A DNA stretch of 64,000 bases, taken from assembly GCA_015847255.1 (NCBI GenBank), contig JADLZK010005495.1, forward strand, positions 186,001 through 250,000, given 5' to 3'. Below, piece after piece: positions 20,561 through 33,114 of the stretch. Positions within the stretch are counted from its first letter, which is position 1; each line of letters begins with the position of its first letter. This DNA comes from Hyparrhenia diplandra. Taxonomy: Eukaryota; Streptophyta; Magnoliopsida; Poales; Poaceae. A program made the translations under genes and the position numbers. Below the pieces are notes generated by a model. The model had not been told where the DNA came from and searched no databases. It worked only from the letters and a program-made list of their open reading frames with translations.

Positions 20561-23014
20561 TAACTGCGCCGGTATACCCCGTCTCTTGGTCGCTACTTTT
20601 CCAAAAAGCCCCCGTCGAAGTTTAAGTAGACGGGCCTTCCGCTTCTTCACGAGGCGACGATCTCGCCCCGTTCTCCGATGCACGAGACCGTGCCGAGTAG
20701 CGTTATGCGACGCCGTCTCCACGTCTCCATCGTCACGCGGATCCGGATCGATGCGCTCACAGGCGGGAAGGAACCCTCGATCGAACAAAAAGTTGAAGGG
20801 TGTCCCAGCTGCTCCGTCGAGGGCGGCGGCGATGTCGCCATCCCCGGCGCCGGTGGCCGCCTTGCCGAGGTGCCCCGTCTCCAGCAGCAACGGCACGGCG
20901 ACGCTCCCATCTTCAGCTGGCCGATCTGGTGGCGGAGCCTTCTCCAGCGCAACGACTGCTCACGTCTGTTAACTGAATCTACGGCTGTTGACTGAATCTG
21001 CTATACGGCTGTTGACTGAATCTGCATTGTGCTGAAAAGGCAGAGCAAGTATCTGAATTTTGCTGTCAATTTTTCTGTATCAGTTCTCTGATTGTTCATG
21101 GGACGTAATTTTAGTTTTCTGTAAAAACCAGCTATCTGAATCTGAACTTTATACTATGTACAGCACGTATGTGCTATCTGAACTTTCTGAACCGTCGTAT
21201 GTTGAACTGATAGCTAGTGCTCTTGACTTCATCTCTCAATTTTTGTAGGACGACATGGTGTGATCTATCTGATGCTATGATCTGAATGCTTCCTAGTTAT
21301 TTTTTTTTTTTATCAATTAGCCACACACAATGGTATACAAAAATTTATTTATAATTGATCCTAACTGCATGCAAAGCATTAAACAACTAGAGACAGATCC
21401 TCCGTCTGGGTTGTATGACTTATCTTACGCTTGTCGTATGATAGATTCGAGGAGCTTAGAGACCAATTTTGCCGCCTCGTGGGTTTACATGCCCTTAAGC
21501 TGCTTGATATAAATGATAATAGGTACACTGATAGCTTTTAGGTTTATTATGAAAAAAGTTTTTCTTTACAATGATATATCACTGTATTACTATGTTTTTT
21601 TCCTGTATGTACACTCCGCAGATCCACACCTAGAGAGATGTTATTATTATTCGACTTTTTCAGTTCATGTTTATGTTGGCTCCATTCCAAGTTAAATCAA
21701 GCTGCCCTAAGTGAAACTATTTAATTTTAAGTTTTGTCAAATTTATAGAAAGAGCGTCTATATTAATGATACTAAGCAAGTATTATGATACTATTGCTAG
21801 GTACGTCATGAAATATGTTTTCATAATAGTTTTCATAGATGGGGTGGGATTTTTATACACTATTGGCACATGATGCGCTTTGCATGAAAATTCGTTAACA
21901 TTGCTCACAAATGGGCATATTGCCCACGGACCAATTGACCGTGGTTGAATTCATCTAGTCCTTTTCACGAGTATTTGCAATTTACTTCAACACAATTTTC
22001 TAAGCCCATTATTATGCTTTTGAAATTTGTTTTTATGCTCTCGAACTTGTAAAAAAAAAAACATTAGTGGAGTAAATGACGTTTGAGCTTGCAATGGACG
22101 TTTTCTCCTATGCCTACACACTCGTGGGCTTGTGTGGACCTGTGGTAGACATTTTTAACGAATGGGGTATAGCAACACACGGAGGGAGCAGAGTCACCAA
22201 TGTTTCATTTATTCGAGTGAAAAAAGCATTGAATGTGTAGAATAACAATAAGAAGCGAAAGAAGTGACATATCAGTATACCACTAACATAGAAGAAGCTG
22301 AAGCTAAAGTACCGGGACACCTACAATAGTGCTAGCTACGTAGCTGGCTGACGAAGAGGTGGGAGACAAAGAAGGATTATTTTATACCTTCTTGATCTAC
22401 TGGACCTACTCCTTTATCAAATTTTTAGAATACGTGAAATAGATAGGTTATTTGTTAATCGCCGGTGACTAGTCCTTCTCCCACTTTTTCCCTCTCCAAA
22501 TCATAATAGCTAGCCAAATAGCTAGTCATTAGGGACGCCTTAAGCGTTGAGAACACAATCGTTCCAATCAATTCATGCCATGAGAAGCCGCAAAGTCCAA
22601 TTCATTTGTCTAGGCACACTGGCTGTCTGGCCCTACACTCCTACCGAAGATTTGTCCTGCAACTTCCTAGTGTCATCAGATAAAAGAACCTTGCACTCTC
22701 GGAAGTAATAAAAAGAACAGAAGGGCAAATTATAGATCTTGTAACATGTGGAAAACGAAGACATATCATAAGTATATCCAGCTACCATGAAACTTGACTG
22801 ATTTTGGGTCTATTTGGTGCCGCTCTGTATGTAGCTTCTTTTCCTCCTATTGACTGATTCATTGCAGTGTCTACCTGCTAGGAAATGGGACCATACATCA
22901 CTAAACTCCCTTGCTAGACCCATACATTATTTCCAGAAATAGAATATATTTAATTTAATTAAGTAGAATAATCAAATACCACAAGTTCATTGATGATACA
23001 GAAAAACTGCAGGT
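20561..23014. other. No gene recognised
   Basis: 20580-20960 is GC-rich with overlapping frames on both strands; none matches a family I know. Short repeats of CGGCTGTTGACTGAATCTG occur at 20982 and 21006. From 21060 on the DNA is AT-rich and I see nothing coding. Confidence 0.4.
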
Positions 23015-23030
23015 AATTTATGCCAATATA

Positions 23031-23385
23031 AAACCCGGTCGGGTGGGGAAAGACCGCCCCACCGGCATTGTTCTTAAGAAGAAACCTCGGTTTTCGACCG
23101 AAAAAATCCCGAACCCCGGTCCCGCCACGACACTAGGAGCCTTAGCCCATGGGAACTACGATCCTCAATCCTTCGAGAGGACCTGGGCCGGTATTCACCG
23201 TAACCCCTTGGTCGGTATACACCGTCGCCCACAGCTCGATCCCTACTGGACCTGGACCAGCTCTTAACTAGTGCTTTGGCACACGGGACTGACGAGGGGA
23301 TTTTTTTAACCACAACGGGAGTTAAACTCGGGACCTATAGAGTGCCGCTCGAGTATCCTAACCATTAGGCTAGGACCCCTTTGGC
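23031..23385 (-). mobile_element. tRNA-derived SINE (355 bp) with perfect 16-bp target duplication
   Basis: AATTTATGCCAATATA at 23015-23030 is repeated exactly at 23386-23401. Read on the minus strand the insert starts with GGTCCTAGCCTAATGGTTAGG (A box, D-arm) and GAGTTTAACTCCCG (B box), the tRNA-like head of a SINE. It ends in a short GGTTTT. The tRNA-unrelated body is GC-rich and non-coding. Confidence 0.85.
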
Positions 23386-23401
23386 AATTTATGCCAATAT
23401 A

Positions 23402-24956
23402 GAACTTGTACTCTGCACAAAGAAATTACAGATGTGATATCTTAGTGCACATTATCAACAAATGAAAAAGGCCTCACCACATAACTACCAATCATAAGAC
23501 TGATATAGAAACTGATATAGATGTATTAAATAAACATGATATATATGTATTAAACTATGCATATCTCTAATAATTCATAACATAAGAAATAGAATCCATA
23601 AACCTGAGGTCAGAGTATAGTCTTGGTTGAATTGAAGACCCCAGGACACCATCTTGCAATGGTTTTAAAAATTAATAAACTGGTCAGAAAAACTCAGAGC
23701 TATATATGAACCAAGCAAACTCTAGAACTATTTTGTCTGCACACGATTGCCATTCATTGGTCAAGAATGGGGGTAGAAGCGAATGACCTGAGGCTACCCG
23801 TCTTGAACAGTTCTTGTTATAGGTCCTCAAAACGGCTGCCGACACATGAAGGTGAGCGTGGATGACAAAGAAAAAAAATATACCCTGAAATCCAGATGAA
23901 GCTTGCATATGTACATACAATGAATTGCACTAACACAAAGAAAACATGCAGCCTGCATGAAACATTGAAACCTCACAAATTTCAATTGCTAGTATTTAGT
24001 AGTATAGTGCCTGTGCTAACGCTACGGGACACATTAAGCAAGGAAATCTATTCTCTTCTTCAAGGTGTAAGAAAATGTTGATTATCACATTCACACAGTT
24101 TACAAAATCAATACCTTTGAACCTACTTCAAATGCTATACCACAAACAGGCAACAAACTTCAACATGTCGTTCTCAGCAAAATGAATAAAAAACACATGT
24201 AACACAGCCCCTTACAGTGACTATCATCATTCTCTTCACACAAAGGCACGGATTGGATTATAACCCCAGCTCCAGAAGGAAGCCTGCAATTATTAAATAG
24301 ATTTTGTCAGTATCTAGAAACCAGAACAGTAGATGGTGTGGAGTTCGCCAACTTTGCTCCACTTCTAGGTAACTGAGAAATAATCCAATTCCATTTTGCC
24401 AACAAAATTATTCTCTGATACCGTTGCAGCTCCAAAAATGCTTCCATCTTGCATTACATTTACCTTGGTTGCTTTGTTATTACTGAGTAAACTAAAACTC
24501 ACTGCTATGCCTATGCATACACAGATATCAGGATGCTTATTAGGCAATGTGTGTAGCAATTCTTTTTTAGGAAAATCATCTACATAGCATAGTGCACGAC
24601 TTCCTATTGATGATGTTTGTAAAGACCAGAATAGTGGTGTATATAAATGGTATGCAAACAAAATCCTTCCTTCCAATAAAAGGCCACTTTCTATTTTTTT
24701 CTTCTGACTCTTTTTCTAGTCTCTGTATGTTTATTTTGTAACAATCTATTTTCTTATTTAGTCTCTAAATATTCTATACCTTATTTCAGTGCCATTTTTA
24801 GCTGATCATTGACTACCTACCATGTTCAAGGATCAGAGTGCTATGTAATGTACCATTGAAAAGAATGACATTCTTTTGATGATTTCTCCGTTCTATCAAC
24901 TGCGACTTACTATATTCCTGATTGCCTGATCATGACCAATAACTAAAGTAGTTTTC
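23402..24956. other. Mostly non-coding; one unassigned minus-strand frame
   Basis: A 103-codon minus frame at 24365-24676 has no family match I can name and no clear splice context. CATGAAACATTGAAACCTCA at 23957 recurs at 28751. Nothing else is supported. Confidence 0.3.
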
Positions 24957-24969
24957 ACTTTAAAACAGC

Positions 24970-26621
24970 TAGATTCAGTACTACAGACTCCAACCCTCCC
25001 TCGCGTCGTCTCCCTGGGAGGCGACTCGAGGGCTCCCAGGCCGCCGCCCCGAGCTTCCCCCACCACGCCGGCTCCGGCCGCCGCCTTGCGCGCCCCCTTC
25101 GTCGCCGCCGGCGGCCCCTCCTCTTCTCCCCGCCTACCTCCTCCCCTCCCTGCCCCCTCCCAAGACCGCCCTCCACCTCCCCGGCACCTTCCTTCTTCGG
25201 CGGCGGCACCTGCGGCGCCCGGCGGCCCGCCGGCCGATCCGGCCTCCTCCCCGGATGCGGGCCCCTGCGGGTGGATCTAGTGGCCCGTGGTCGGGCGGCG
25301 ATGGCGCCCGCCATGGGTCCGGTCTTTGAGGCTGCCGGCGCAGCGGCGCTGGGGGGGCTAGGAAAGGTCTTTGGCGCTGCACGCGGTGGTCGACGGCCGT
25401 CGACGCCGGCCCGGCGTCGGCCGCTCCGGTGCGCAGCCGTGACCGCCATGCTGGCCCCGGTGCGGCGGGGCCCACGCACCCTGGGCGGTGGCGGTTTCGG
25501 CGTGTGGCGGCTCGCAGGCGCGGCCAACGCCACAACCCGGCCCTATTCGGCGGGCAAGGCCGCACCTCCATCTTCACGGAACGCGGCGACTTCTGCGCGG
25601 GTGGTCCTTCCTCTCCGCCCGGTGCGCTTAGCGGATCGTCGCTGGCGACGGTGGCAACGCGGACGGCGGCTTTGGGGTGAAAACCCTCCTCTCCCAAGCC
25701 TTGCGCTGGGACGACACGGTGGCGCCCGCGTCATTACCTTGCCGAAGGCGCCGTCATCCGTTCCATCGCCACGGGCTTGGGGGCTCGGGAACGAAAGTTC
25801 TAGTGGGTACTTCTCAACGCGGGGCGTCCGTGGGCGTCATCCCCTTCTTAAAGGCCCGTTGAACCCATCGAGCTCCCTACGCCGCCCGTGCAGTTCCGCC
25901 CCATCTTCGTTGTTGCCTCGCCGCCCCCGACACTTGCGATTGGCGCCTTGCTCGCCGCCGTTGGCCCGCCTTGGTCTGGGGTCGTCACATCCGTTGCGGT
26001 GCCGAAACGGCCGAGGGCCACCGCGATGTGTTTCGGCGATGTGGATTTCCGCCGCACATTCGCACACCCCCCTAGGCTTTTGGCGGTGTGGAGTTGCAAC
26101 TCGCCTAACGTGGCGGCATTGCCGTCAACTTGGCCGTCTCGCTCGGATGTTGACGCCATCGTTGTCGCCGTCGCCGTTGCATGCCATGGGCCACCGACGT
26201 CGTGCTCGGCCCGAGTCGCCTCGGGGGTTGACACCATTGTCTCGTCGTTGTTGTTGCATGGCCGTGGGCCACCGACGCCCGCACCACGATCCACCTCGGG
26301 CAGTTGCTGCCGAGGTGTGACGCCCCCTTGATGCTCGGCGGAGTGAATTTCGGCAAGGGGCTCCCACTACATTCAATTGGCGTTCCCCTCGAGTTTAGGC
26401 CTAGCGATGTTGCACTTCAGCTAGCGTGTTGTGTTGAGTTGGGTGGCTCTATGCCGAGCTCCTTTCCTTGTTTTCAGCTTTTGTTGTTGTCTCGTTTGTT
26501 GTGGCCACTTCCTCCGTGGTTGTGTGGTGTAGTGTAGTGTTGTGTTGTGCTGTTTGTTTGGCCAGTTTGGCTTCTTCTCTTAATGAAAAAGACACGTGAA
26601 GACGTGTTCGAGAAAAAAAAA
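24970..26621 (+). mobile_element. Poly(A) retroposon (LINE-type 3' end, no reverse transcriptase)
   Basis: A 13-bp duplication ACTTTAAAACAGC flanks it (24957-24969; 26622-26634). The insert ends CTCTTAATGAAAAAGACACG...GTTCGAGAAAAAAAAA, a typical grass LINE 3' terminus. Its body (25000-26300) is very GC-rich; long overlapping frames on both strands follow from composition and none resembles ORF1 or RT. It was most likely copied by LINE machinery in trans. Confidence 0.8.
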
Positions 26622-26634
26622 ACTTTAAAACAGC

Positions 26635-29600
26635 CACACTGCATCCTATGATGACCAAATTGTGCAATGTAATTCAATCTTGCCTGGGAGACCCAAAGGA
26701 ATGGGAGAAAGATAGGGCCTTTTTAGTTCACTGAACACTAATAGAAAAATCGAACAATTCGAGAAGCTGCAATATAGGTACCCTGATGAAGCCAGCCATC
26801 GTGTTACTGTAGTTCTAGTACAGCAGGTTGCCCAGGTTTTCGATTTTGCTCTCATCATTACCCATCTTCTCACCGTACGGTTTATGGATGATGTTATATG
26901 TAATCTCGAGTGAATGATATACAAATGCGAAAAGGTATAGGCTTTCAGTTCACCGAAAATTCAGAGTAAAAACAAGCAACGGTCAGTAACAACAAGAGAA
27001 AGATGAAAAATCAAGATGGATTACATACCGGAGGATTGGAGGAACAATATGGTGTTGCAGTAATCGCCAGGTTATTAAGGACATCCACATTGGACAGAGA
27101 GGTCTATCTTGTAATCATCATCATAAAGAAAATCCTCAGCTATAACCTCCTGGTTCACATAGTACATCTGCAAGAAATAAAATGAGAACTTGTTAAAATT
27201 GGCTGAACTCAACTGAACTTTTTTTTTTTTTTTTTGAAATTTGTACAAAGGTAAATTTATTGAACAAGCATGCTTATAAAGCAGCACTGGAAGCAGAAAA
27301 TTATCTTTGTAGACTACTGGAAATCATTTAAAAAAAAATCTAATCTCTCTATTGCCTACTTCCTTGCAGCCGTAGTTAAGAATAAAATGAAATATATAAG
27401 ATTCAAGAAAAAAAATGGCAGGGAGTTCCAATTTCTACACTAATTTACCTAAAATATTTGAAACTGTAGCACAAAAACCATTTTGACAGTATTAAATGAA
27501 ACTGCAGACCACCTTTGGCACCTGAGTGGACTTCCACCACATTACTCCCACCATACTTCTAACCTTGTTCAGTATGACTGCACCCTCTGGACGCAAAATC
27601 GTATCCATCTCCAGAATGTGTCTGCATCACGCCTACCTATTTTGACACAAACATACAACAGAAGATATGATTTGACTTTGCATTACCAATACAGGAGAAA
27701 GAACAGAGGACACTTGTTCTGATATAAACAGCACACGTCTTCATCCTGAACCAACACTTAAGCTACTGCAAATCATCTTACGAGCAAGTCGCAAATAATC
27801 CCGAAAGTGACAAATGAAAGCCATTCATGCCAATGTGCACAATCTCATTTACGCACAATGCAATAAAACAGAGTTCAGCCACCAGGACAGACAAAATGCA
27901 CGACAACACAACTCATAGATCGAACAAGCAACGCTTAAAAAAATGGTTTAATAACATCTACTGTTTCAAAAGGGGAAAAATATATATAAAAACATATAGT
28001 TGCCATGCCCTCAAATCTCAAGATAAAGAGAAACACACCTTTGCAATTTATCTTTAGTAGAACATTTGTAATATACTCGTCGACTCTAGTTGGTGCCACA
28101 CACTCCCAAATTCAGCAAGACATTTCTTCTTCCAAGGCCCTGTAAAGGTCAATGGCACAACGATCTCAGGAGTCAGCCATCATACTGATGTTGTGGCCCA
28201 TATCATGAAAAAAACACCCAGCAACTGTAATTCCTGATGGAAAAAGATACAATATGTCTGTTAATATTATTATTGCTGATGCAAGCTTCAGAAGACAAGA
28301 GAAAGATGTAGTAAAAAATAACCGAAGCGTGCCTTCTGTACACAAAAAAGTGATTGAAGTAAAAAAGAACTTAATAATTACATGGCATTTCCACATCCTG
28401 TGAAAAAGTGATTGAAGCAAAAGACATTCCATAAAATGTAGCTAGAGTTTAAATTTACAAATGCAGTAAAAAGACATTCCATAAAGAAATTCCTTATCTG
28501 ATACTTTGTTAGTGAGAAAGCTCCATGAAGAGTCAATGGATGGTTGATACACAAAGTTATTTTTACAGCGTAGTTTGATAAATTGATTTTGCTTCTATGG
28601 CATGGCAAGCACATAATTTATGGTGGCTAATAATCTAGGCTGATCATAGTATTACACATGGGGGGATGTGCAGAGTCATGTTTTTTTTTTTTTTTTTTTG
28701 CCATATCCAAAGAAAGTGATAAAAAATTTATGACTGTTATGCTGCTTGCATGAAACATTGAAACCTCAAAATTTTCATTTCCTATTTAAGTGTCTCCTTA
28801 CCTGTTACTTTAGTACATGACAGATCAAATGAGAAACTCAACCAACCCATGTGTGGCTCCTGTGGAGGTGGGGTGTAGATGTCGCGTCGTTCCGCCGGTA
28901 AGGCGGCCATGTGTGTCGATGAGGCGAGGTCCTCCGCTGCTGACATAGTGACTTGTGTAGGCCAGTAGACACCAAGCAGCCAAGATGGGACTGGATGGTC
29001 ACAGGCTGAAAGAATCACAAAATTAATAGTACAGTTCCATAAAAAAAATACTGCCAGGAACAGAACAAAGGAACAATTAATAAAATACAGTCCTGTTCTT
29101 GCCAATAAAAAGGCAGTCCAATGTAAATAGCAATGTTCCAGTTTCATGTGCAGCTATATATAACAGTGTACAGAGCATCCGAAAGATTATATCCAATTTT
29201 TTTATGTATGTATATGTATCTTAGTCTCTTAGATGCAGATAAGTGCATTAATTGTATACGACTGTGTTTTCTGTAGTTAGATTGATATTCATGGAAATTT
29301 TAGATCATTAGGCACTGTTATCATGTCCACAAGATGTTCAAAAGTATCTTACCAGAACCAGATGGAACGGGTTGGAAGATACACATTTCGGGGTCAGAAA
29401 TAGGCACAAAAGAATGAAACTGAACCCCACCCATGATGGGACTTGATGGGACTAGCCAGTCATGAACATAAAAAGGAAGGCCAGTCGGCCAGAGACAAAT
29501 TGATAGCAGCCAGCACTTTCTCATTCAGAGCAAAAAGGCTACTACAGTTACAAGCTTTAGCAATCACCATGCTGTGTTTCAGACCTAGCTTCAGACCTAG

Positions 29601-29694
29601 CTAGCTGCTACCTGGAATGAACTTCTCAAGATCAGATATAATGCAGATTGTTTTAGTACACAGTCCCAAGAAGAGTAAACACTACTTTTATTTA
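26635..29694 (-). other. AT-rich region with weak exon-like pieces, unknown gene
   Basis: Minus-strand pieces flanked by plausible splice sites are 29353-29524 (ends before GTAAGATAC), about 28815-29007 (after TTTCAG; PVPSWLLGVYWPTQ) and about 28168-28235 (after CCATCAG; ends GHNISMMADS and stop). A separate piece reads MYYVNQEVIAEDFLYDDDYK after TTGCAG (27075-27170). I recognise no family and cannot show that they belong together. Low-complexity T/A runs lie at 27221 and 28681. Confidence 0.25.
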
Positions 29695-32600
29695 TTATTG
29701 TTCAGATTGGTTTGACTGGGCAGAGTTGCTGCCGCCTTCGTCTTTGGCTTGTTCTCTTCCTTGAGTGACCTCCAGCAGCATCGTCACCACGGACCTCATT
29801 GGTGGGCGTTTGATTGGAAATTTTGAGACACAGAGCAGTGCAATTTTCAGAACCTTGCACATCTCATCCCTGAACTTCTCAGCAAGGTTCTGATCAAGCA
29901 CAGACTCTAGCCCGTTCCGCTCAATGTTAGCATATACCCACGCCACCAGGTCCATCTCGCCAATCTCTGCTGCCATCGGCTTCTTTCCAGTAACAAGCTC
30001 AAGGATCACCACACCAAAGCTATATATGTCACTCTTTTCAGTGACATGGACAGTGTAAGCATATTCTGCAATGCATAACAGATCAGTCAAGCATTAGAAC
30101 TAATATGCAATATATGTCAGCTCTAACCCGTAGCTTCACTTTACTAGAATACTTTTCAAAAACTATGTAGAGCAACTAAAGAAAATATGAAGTAAAAAGG
30201 AAAAAGCTGAGGCACAACACAACAACTTATGTAAACATGCAGAATTTCAGTTATGCATCAGCAACTAACCAGGTGCAATGTATCCACAAGATCCTGCAAT
30301 CATGGACATGGTAGCCGGGCCATCCCCAATAGTCTTTGCAACACCAAAATCTGCAACCTTGGCACCATACTCGGCATCAAGCAAGATGTTGTTTGACTTC
30401 ACATCTCGATGGACGATTGGGGGCTTACAGTCATGGTGCAAGTATGAGAGTCCTTCAGCGGCGTTAACAGCAATCTTATACCTCATGGGCCAATCCAAGA
30501 TGCTGCATCTCTAACTGTGCAGGATATCCCCCAGGCTACCATTTGACATGTACTCATAGACAAGCAACCTGCTGGCATTGTTTGTTATGCTGCATGTAAG
30601 CTTTACAATGTTCCTGTGCCGAACTTTGCTTAGCATGGCAACCTCAGCCTCAAATGAGTCTATCCTTTTGCTTGCCACACCGCTAGGCCATAGTTTCTTG
30701 ACAGCCATGGCCTGACCCTGAGGTCCAACAACTACCTTGTACACCTTCCCTGCACCACCCTGGCCAATCACATTGCTCTCATCAAGGCTATTGACAATGG
30801 CCTTCTCACTAAAATCCACCCTATGGAAGGATGTCAGCACCCAACTAAATTTCCCATCATCCAATTCAGCAGCACTTCTCTTGTACATCTTGCACTTGTA
30901 GCCAAACCAAGCGATGCCAATGAGCAGGATGAACCCACCAACACCTATGATTGAGACCACTATCTTGATAATCTTGCCCCGTCTGGCATCGGAACCGTCG
31001 TTGCTCTGGCAGAACCCATAGCACAGGCCAGGGTTGCCCAAGAAGCTGTCCTGGAACTGTAAGCCATTGAAGAAACTGGGTAGAGGCCCTGAGAGCTTGT
31101 TATAGGATATGTTGAAACGAGCTAGCTTCAGATTCCCCAACCGCACAGGCAACTGACCAGAAAGCTCATTGTTTGACAGATCAAGTGTATTTATCTCGAC
31201 GATCTCCGCAAGCTCGGGAGGGACATTCCCAGTGAGTCGGGTTATCCGAAAGGTCCAACGTGTCGGTTTCTTCAGCTTACCAATATCCCTCGGGATCTCT
31301 CCAGAGAGAATTGTTGCTCGGATCAAGATTGTAAAGCAATGAAAGCTTGGCAATCGACCCGGTATGGGTCCAGTGAAACTATTGTTGGAGGCCTTGAACT
31401 CTTGCAGGTTGTCCAAGGTCCCCAGCTCGGCAGGCAGAGTGGATAGGTTCTTGGCACCGGCAATGGCAGGATGAACCGTCCCTGACAATGCATTCTCACG
31501 AAGCTCCAGCAAGCTGACATTGGGCAATCCCCAAAATGTTGGTGGCACTGGGCCAGACAACCTGTTGCTATGCAGCCGCACCCTCACGAGTGTCTGGCAA
31601 TGTCCCAGTTCAACCGGAATGGGGCCCTCAAACTCATTGTCCAGCAACGTGAGCTGGTATAGCTTCCCGGAAGCACAAAGCGTCGCCGGAATTGGACCCG
31701 ACAGCCGGTTGTCCGACATGTCCAGGAATCTGATCGGGCAATTCTTCCCAAACTCCGCCGGCAACGACCCAGAAAACTGGTTGCCGAAAATCCTCAGGTC
31801 AGACAGACTTGGCGCCGCCGTCCCCAGCGTCATCGGCAAGCGACCAGACAGATTGTTCTGGTACACGTGCACACTCGAAAGCCTCGGCGCCGTGAACATG
31901 TCCTCCGGTATCTCCCCGGTGAGCCGGTTCATGGAGAAGTCCATCGAATGGAGGTTCTCCAGGTCTCCTAGCCCCACGGGAATACTACCGGAGAGCTGGT
32001 TGGCGAAGAGCTCGATCTGCTCCAAAGAACTCAGATTCCCAATGCTTGATGGTATCTCACCGGATAAGTTGTTCGTCGAAAGGTCCAGATTGACGAGATT
32101 CTTGAGCTTCCCGATGGAAGAGGGGATGGTACCATTGAGGGAGCAGTTGGCGATGAACAGCACGCGGAGGCCGGCTAGGTCGAAGAGCTTCTCCGGCAAT
32201 GGCGACGGAGCGAAGGGGTTGTAGGCGAGTTGGAACTCCTGGAGGCCGGTGAGGTTGGCCAAGAACGCCGGGAACTTGCCCGAGAGCGCGTTCTGGACCA
32301 GGTTCAGCACGGCAAGCGAGCGGAACCCGGCGCCCCACGACGGCGGGATTTGGCCGGAGAAGATGTTCCCGGCGAGGTTGAGGTGCACGAGCGCCGGGAG
32401 CGCCGCGACGCAAGCCGGCAGCGGGCCCCGGAGTTGGTTCGCGGAGAGGTCGAGGTGCTCCAGGGACCTAAAGGAACAGAGCGCGGTGGGGAAGGCGCCG
32501 CCGAGGGTAAGATTGAAGAGGTAGACCCCAGCGACGGCCGGCGTGGAGTTCTTGGCGCAGGAGACGTGCGCCCAGCGGCACGGAGAGCTGCGGTTGGTGG

Positions 32601-32742
32601 CGGCGGCCCATCCGGCGAGCGCGTCGTTGGGGTCGAGGAGCGCGAACCTGGCGGCGATGAGGCGCTCAGTGTTAAAGGAAGCGCCTGCAGTGGCTTGGAG
32701 CAGGAGCAGCAGGAACGCGAGGAGGCAGCGGGTGGCATCCAT
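29695..32742 (-). pseudogene. LRR receptor-like kinase, HAESA-like (LRR-XI) type, with premature stop
   Basis: Exon 1 spans 32742-30270 and exon 2 spans 30065-29695, with a 204-nt GT-AG intron after YIAP that restores PEYAYTVHVTEKSD. The start MDATRCLLAFLLLLL is a signal peptide. About 20 LRRs follow (NLSGEIPSSIGNLSSLEQIE type), then a membrane segment (IVVSIIGVGGFILLIGIAW) and a kinase with GQGGAGKVYK, AVKKLW, IVHRDVKSNN and VADFGVAKT. Faults: TAG at 30511-30513 interrupts the kinase between DILHS and ILDWPMRY; two LRR patches (about 31303-31365 and 31232-31272) are read in the wrong frame between paired one-base indels; and part of one LRR is missing (NLS/TLPAELG). If translated it would give a membrane receptor lacking kinase subdomains VI-XI. 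Family members perceive peptide ligands at the plasma membrane. I call it a recent pseudogene. Confidence 0.85.
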
Positions 32743-32844
32743 GGCTGGCGGTGGCGGCCGAGTGGAGAGCGCGGGGAGTGGCCGAGTGGGCTGGCTTTGG
32801 TCACAGAATTGGAAGGCTCTTATAGATGGGAGAGAAGTGCTGAT
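32743..32844 (-). promoter_or_regulatory. Residual 5' flank of the LRR kinase, cut by an LTR
   Basis: Only 102 bp separate the kinase ATG from the end of the retrotransposon at 32845, so most native promoter would lie beyond 38924, 6 kb away. The LTR could supply a new promoter. No transcription signal is proven. Confidence 0.5.
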
Positions 32845-33114
32845 TGTTGTAAAACACACGAACTCTATCCTAGAAGGAAAGGAGAAGGAGGAATTCTAAT
32901 CCTAGTCCGTTTATATGTGGGCTCTTACCGAAACTCTTCGCCCCTGACTGGACTATATATATGTGGGAGCTCTATGTTGTAATCACCAATATTCAGATGA
33001 ATAAAGAATAGTCTCTCTATCTTGTGTCTACTTGTTCTACTTATTTCATATACTACGTGATCATGAGAGACGGAGAGGGGAAGGTCCTAACTGCTGGCAA
33101 CATGTTTCATAACA
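32845..33114 (+). repeat. 5' LTR (270 bp)
   Basis: TG...CA bounded; contains GGACTATATATATGTGGGAG (32950) as a TATA region and AATAAAGAATAG (33001) as a likely polyadenylation signal. It is nearly identical to 38655-38924. Confidence 0.92.

Noticed and set aside
25271..26320. A 349-codon GC-rich forward frame
   Set aside because: It lies wholly inside a poly(A) retroposon, overlaps long frames on the other strand, and has Arg/Pro/Ser-rich composition typical of random GC-rich DNA.
31520..32982. Forward frames of 234 and 250 codons
   Set aside because: They are antisense to the LRR kinase; the repeat periodicity of the LRR coding strand keeps the reverse frame open.
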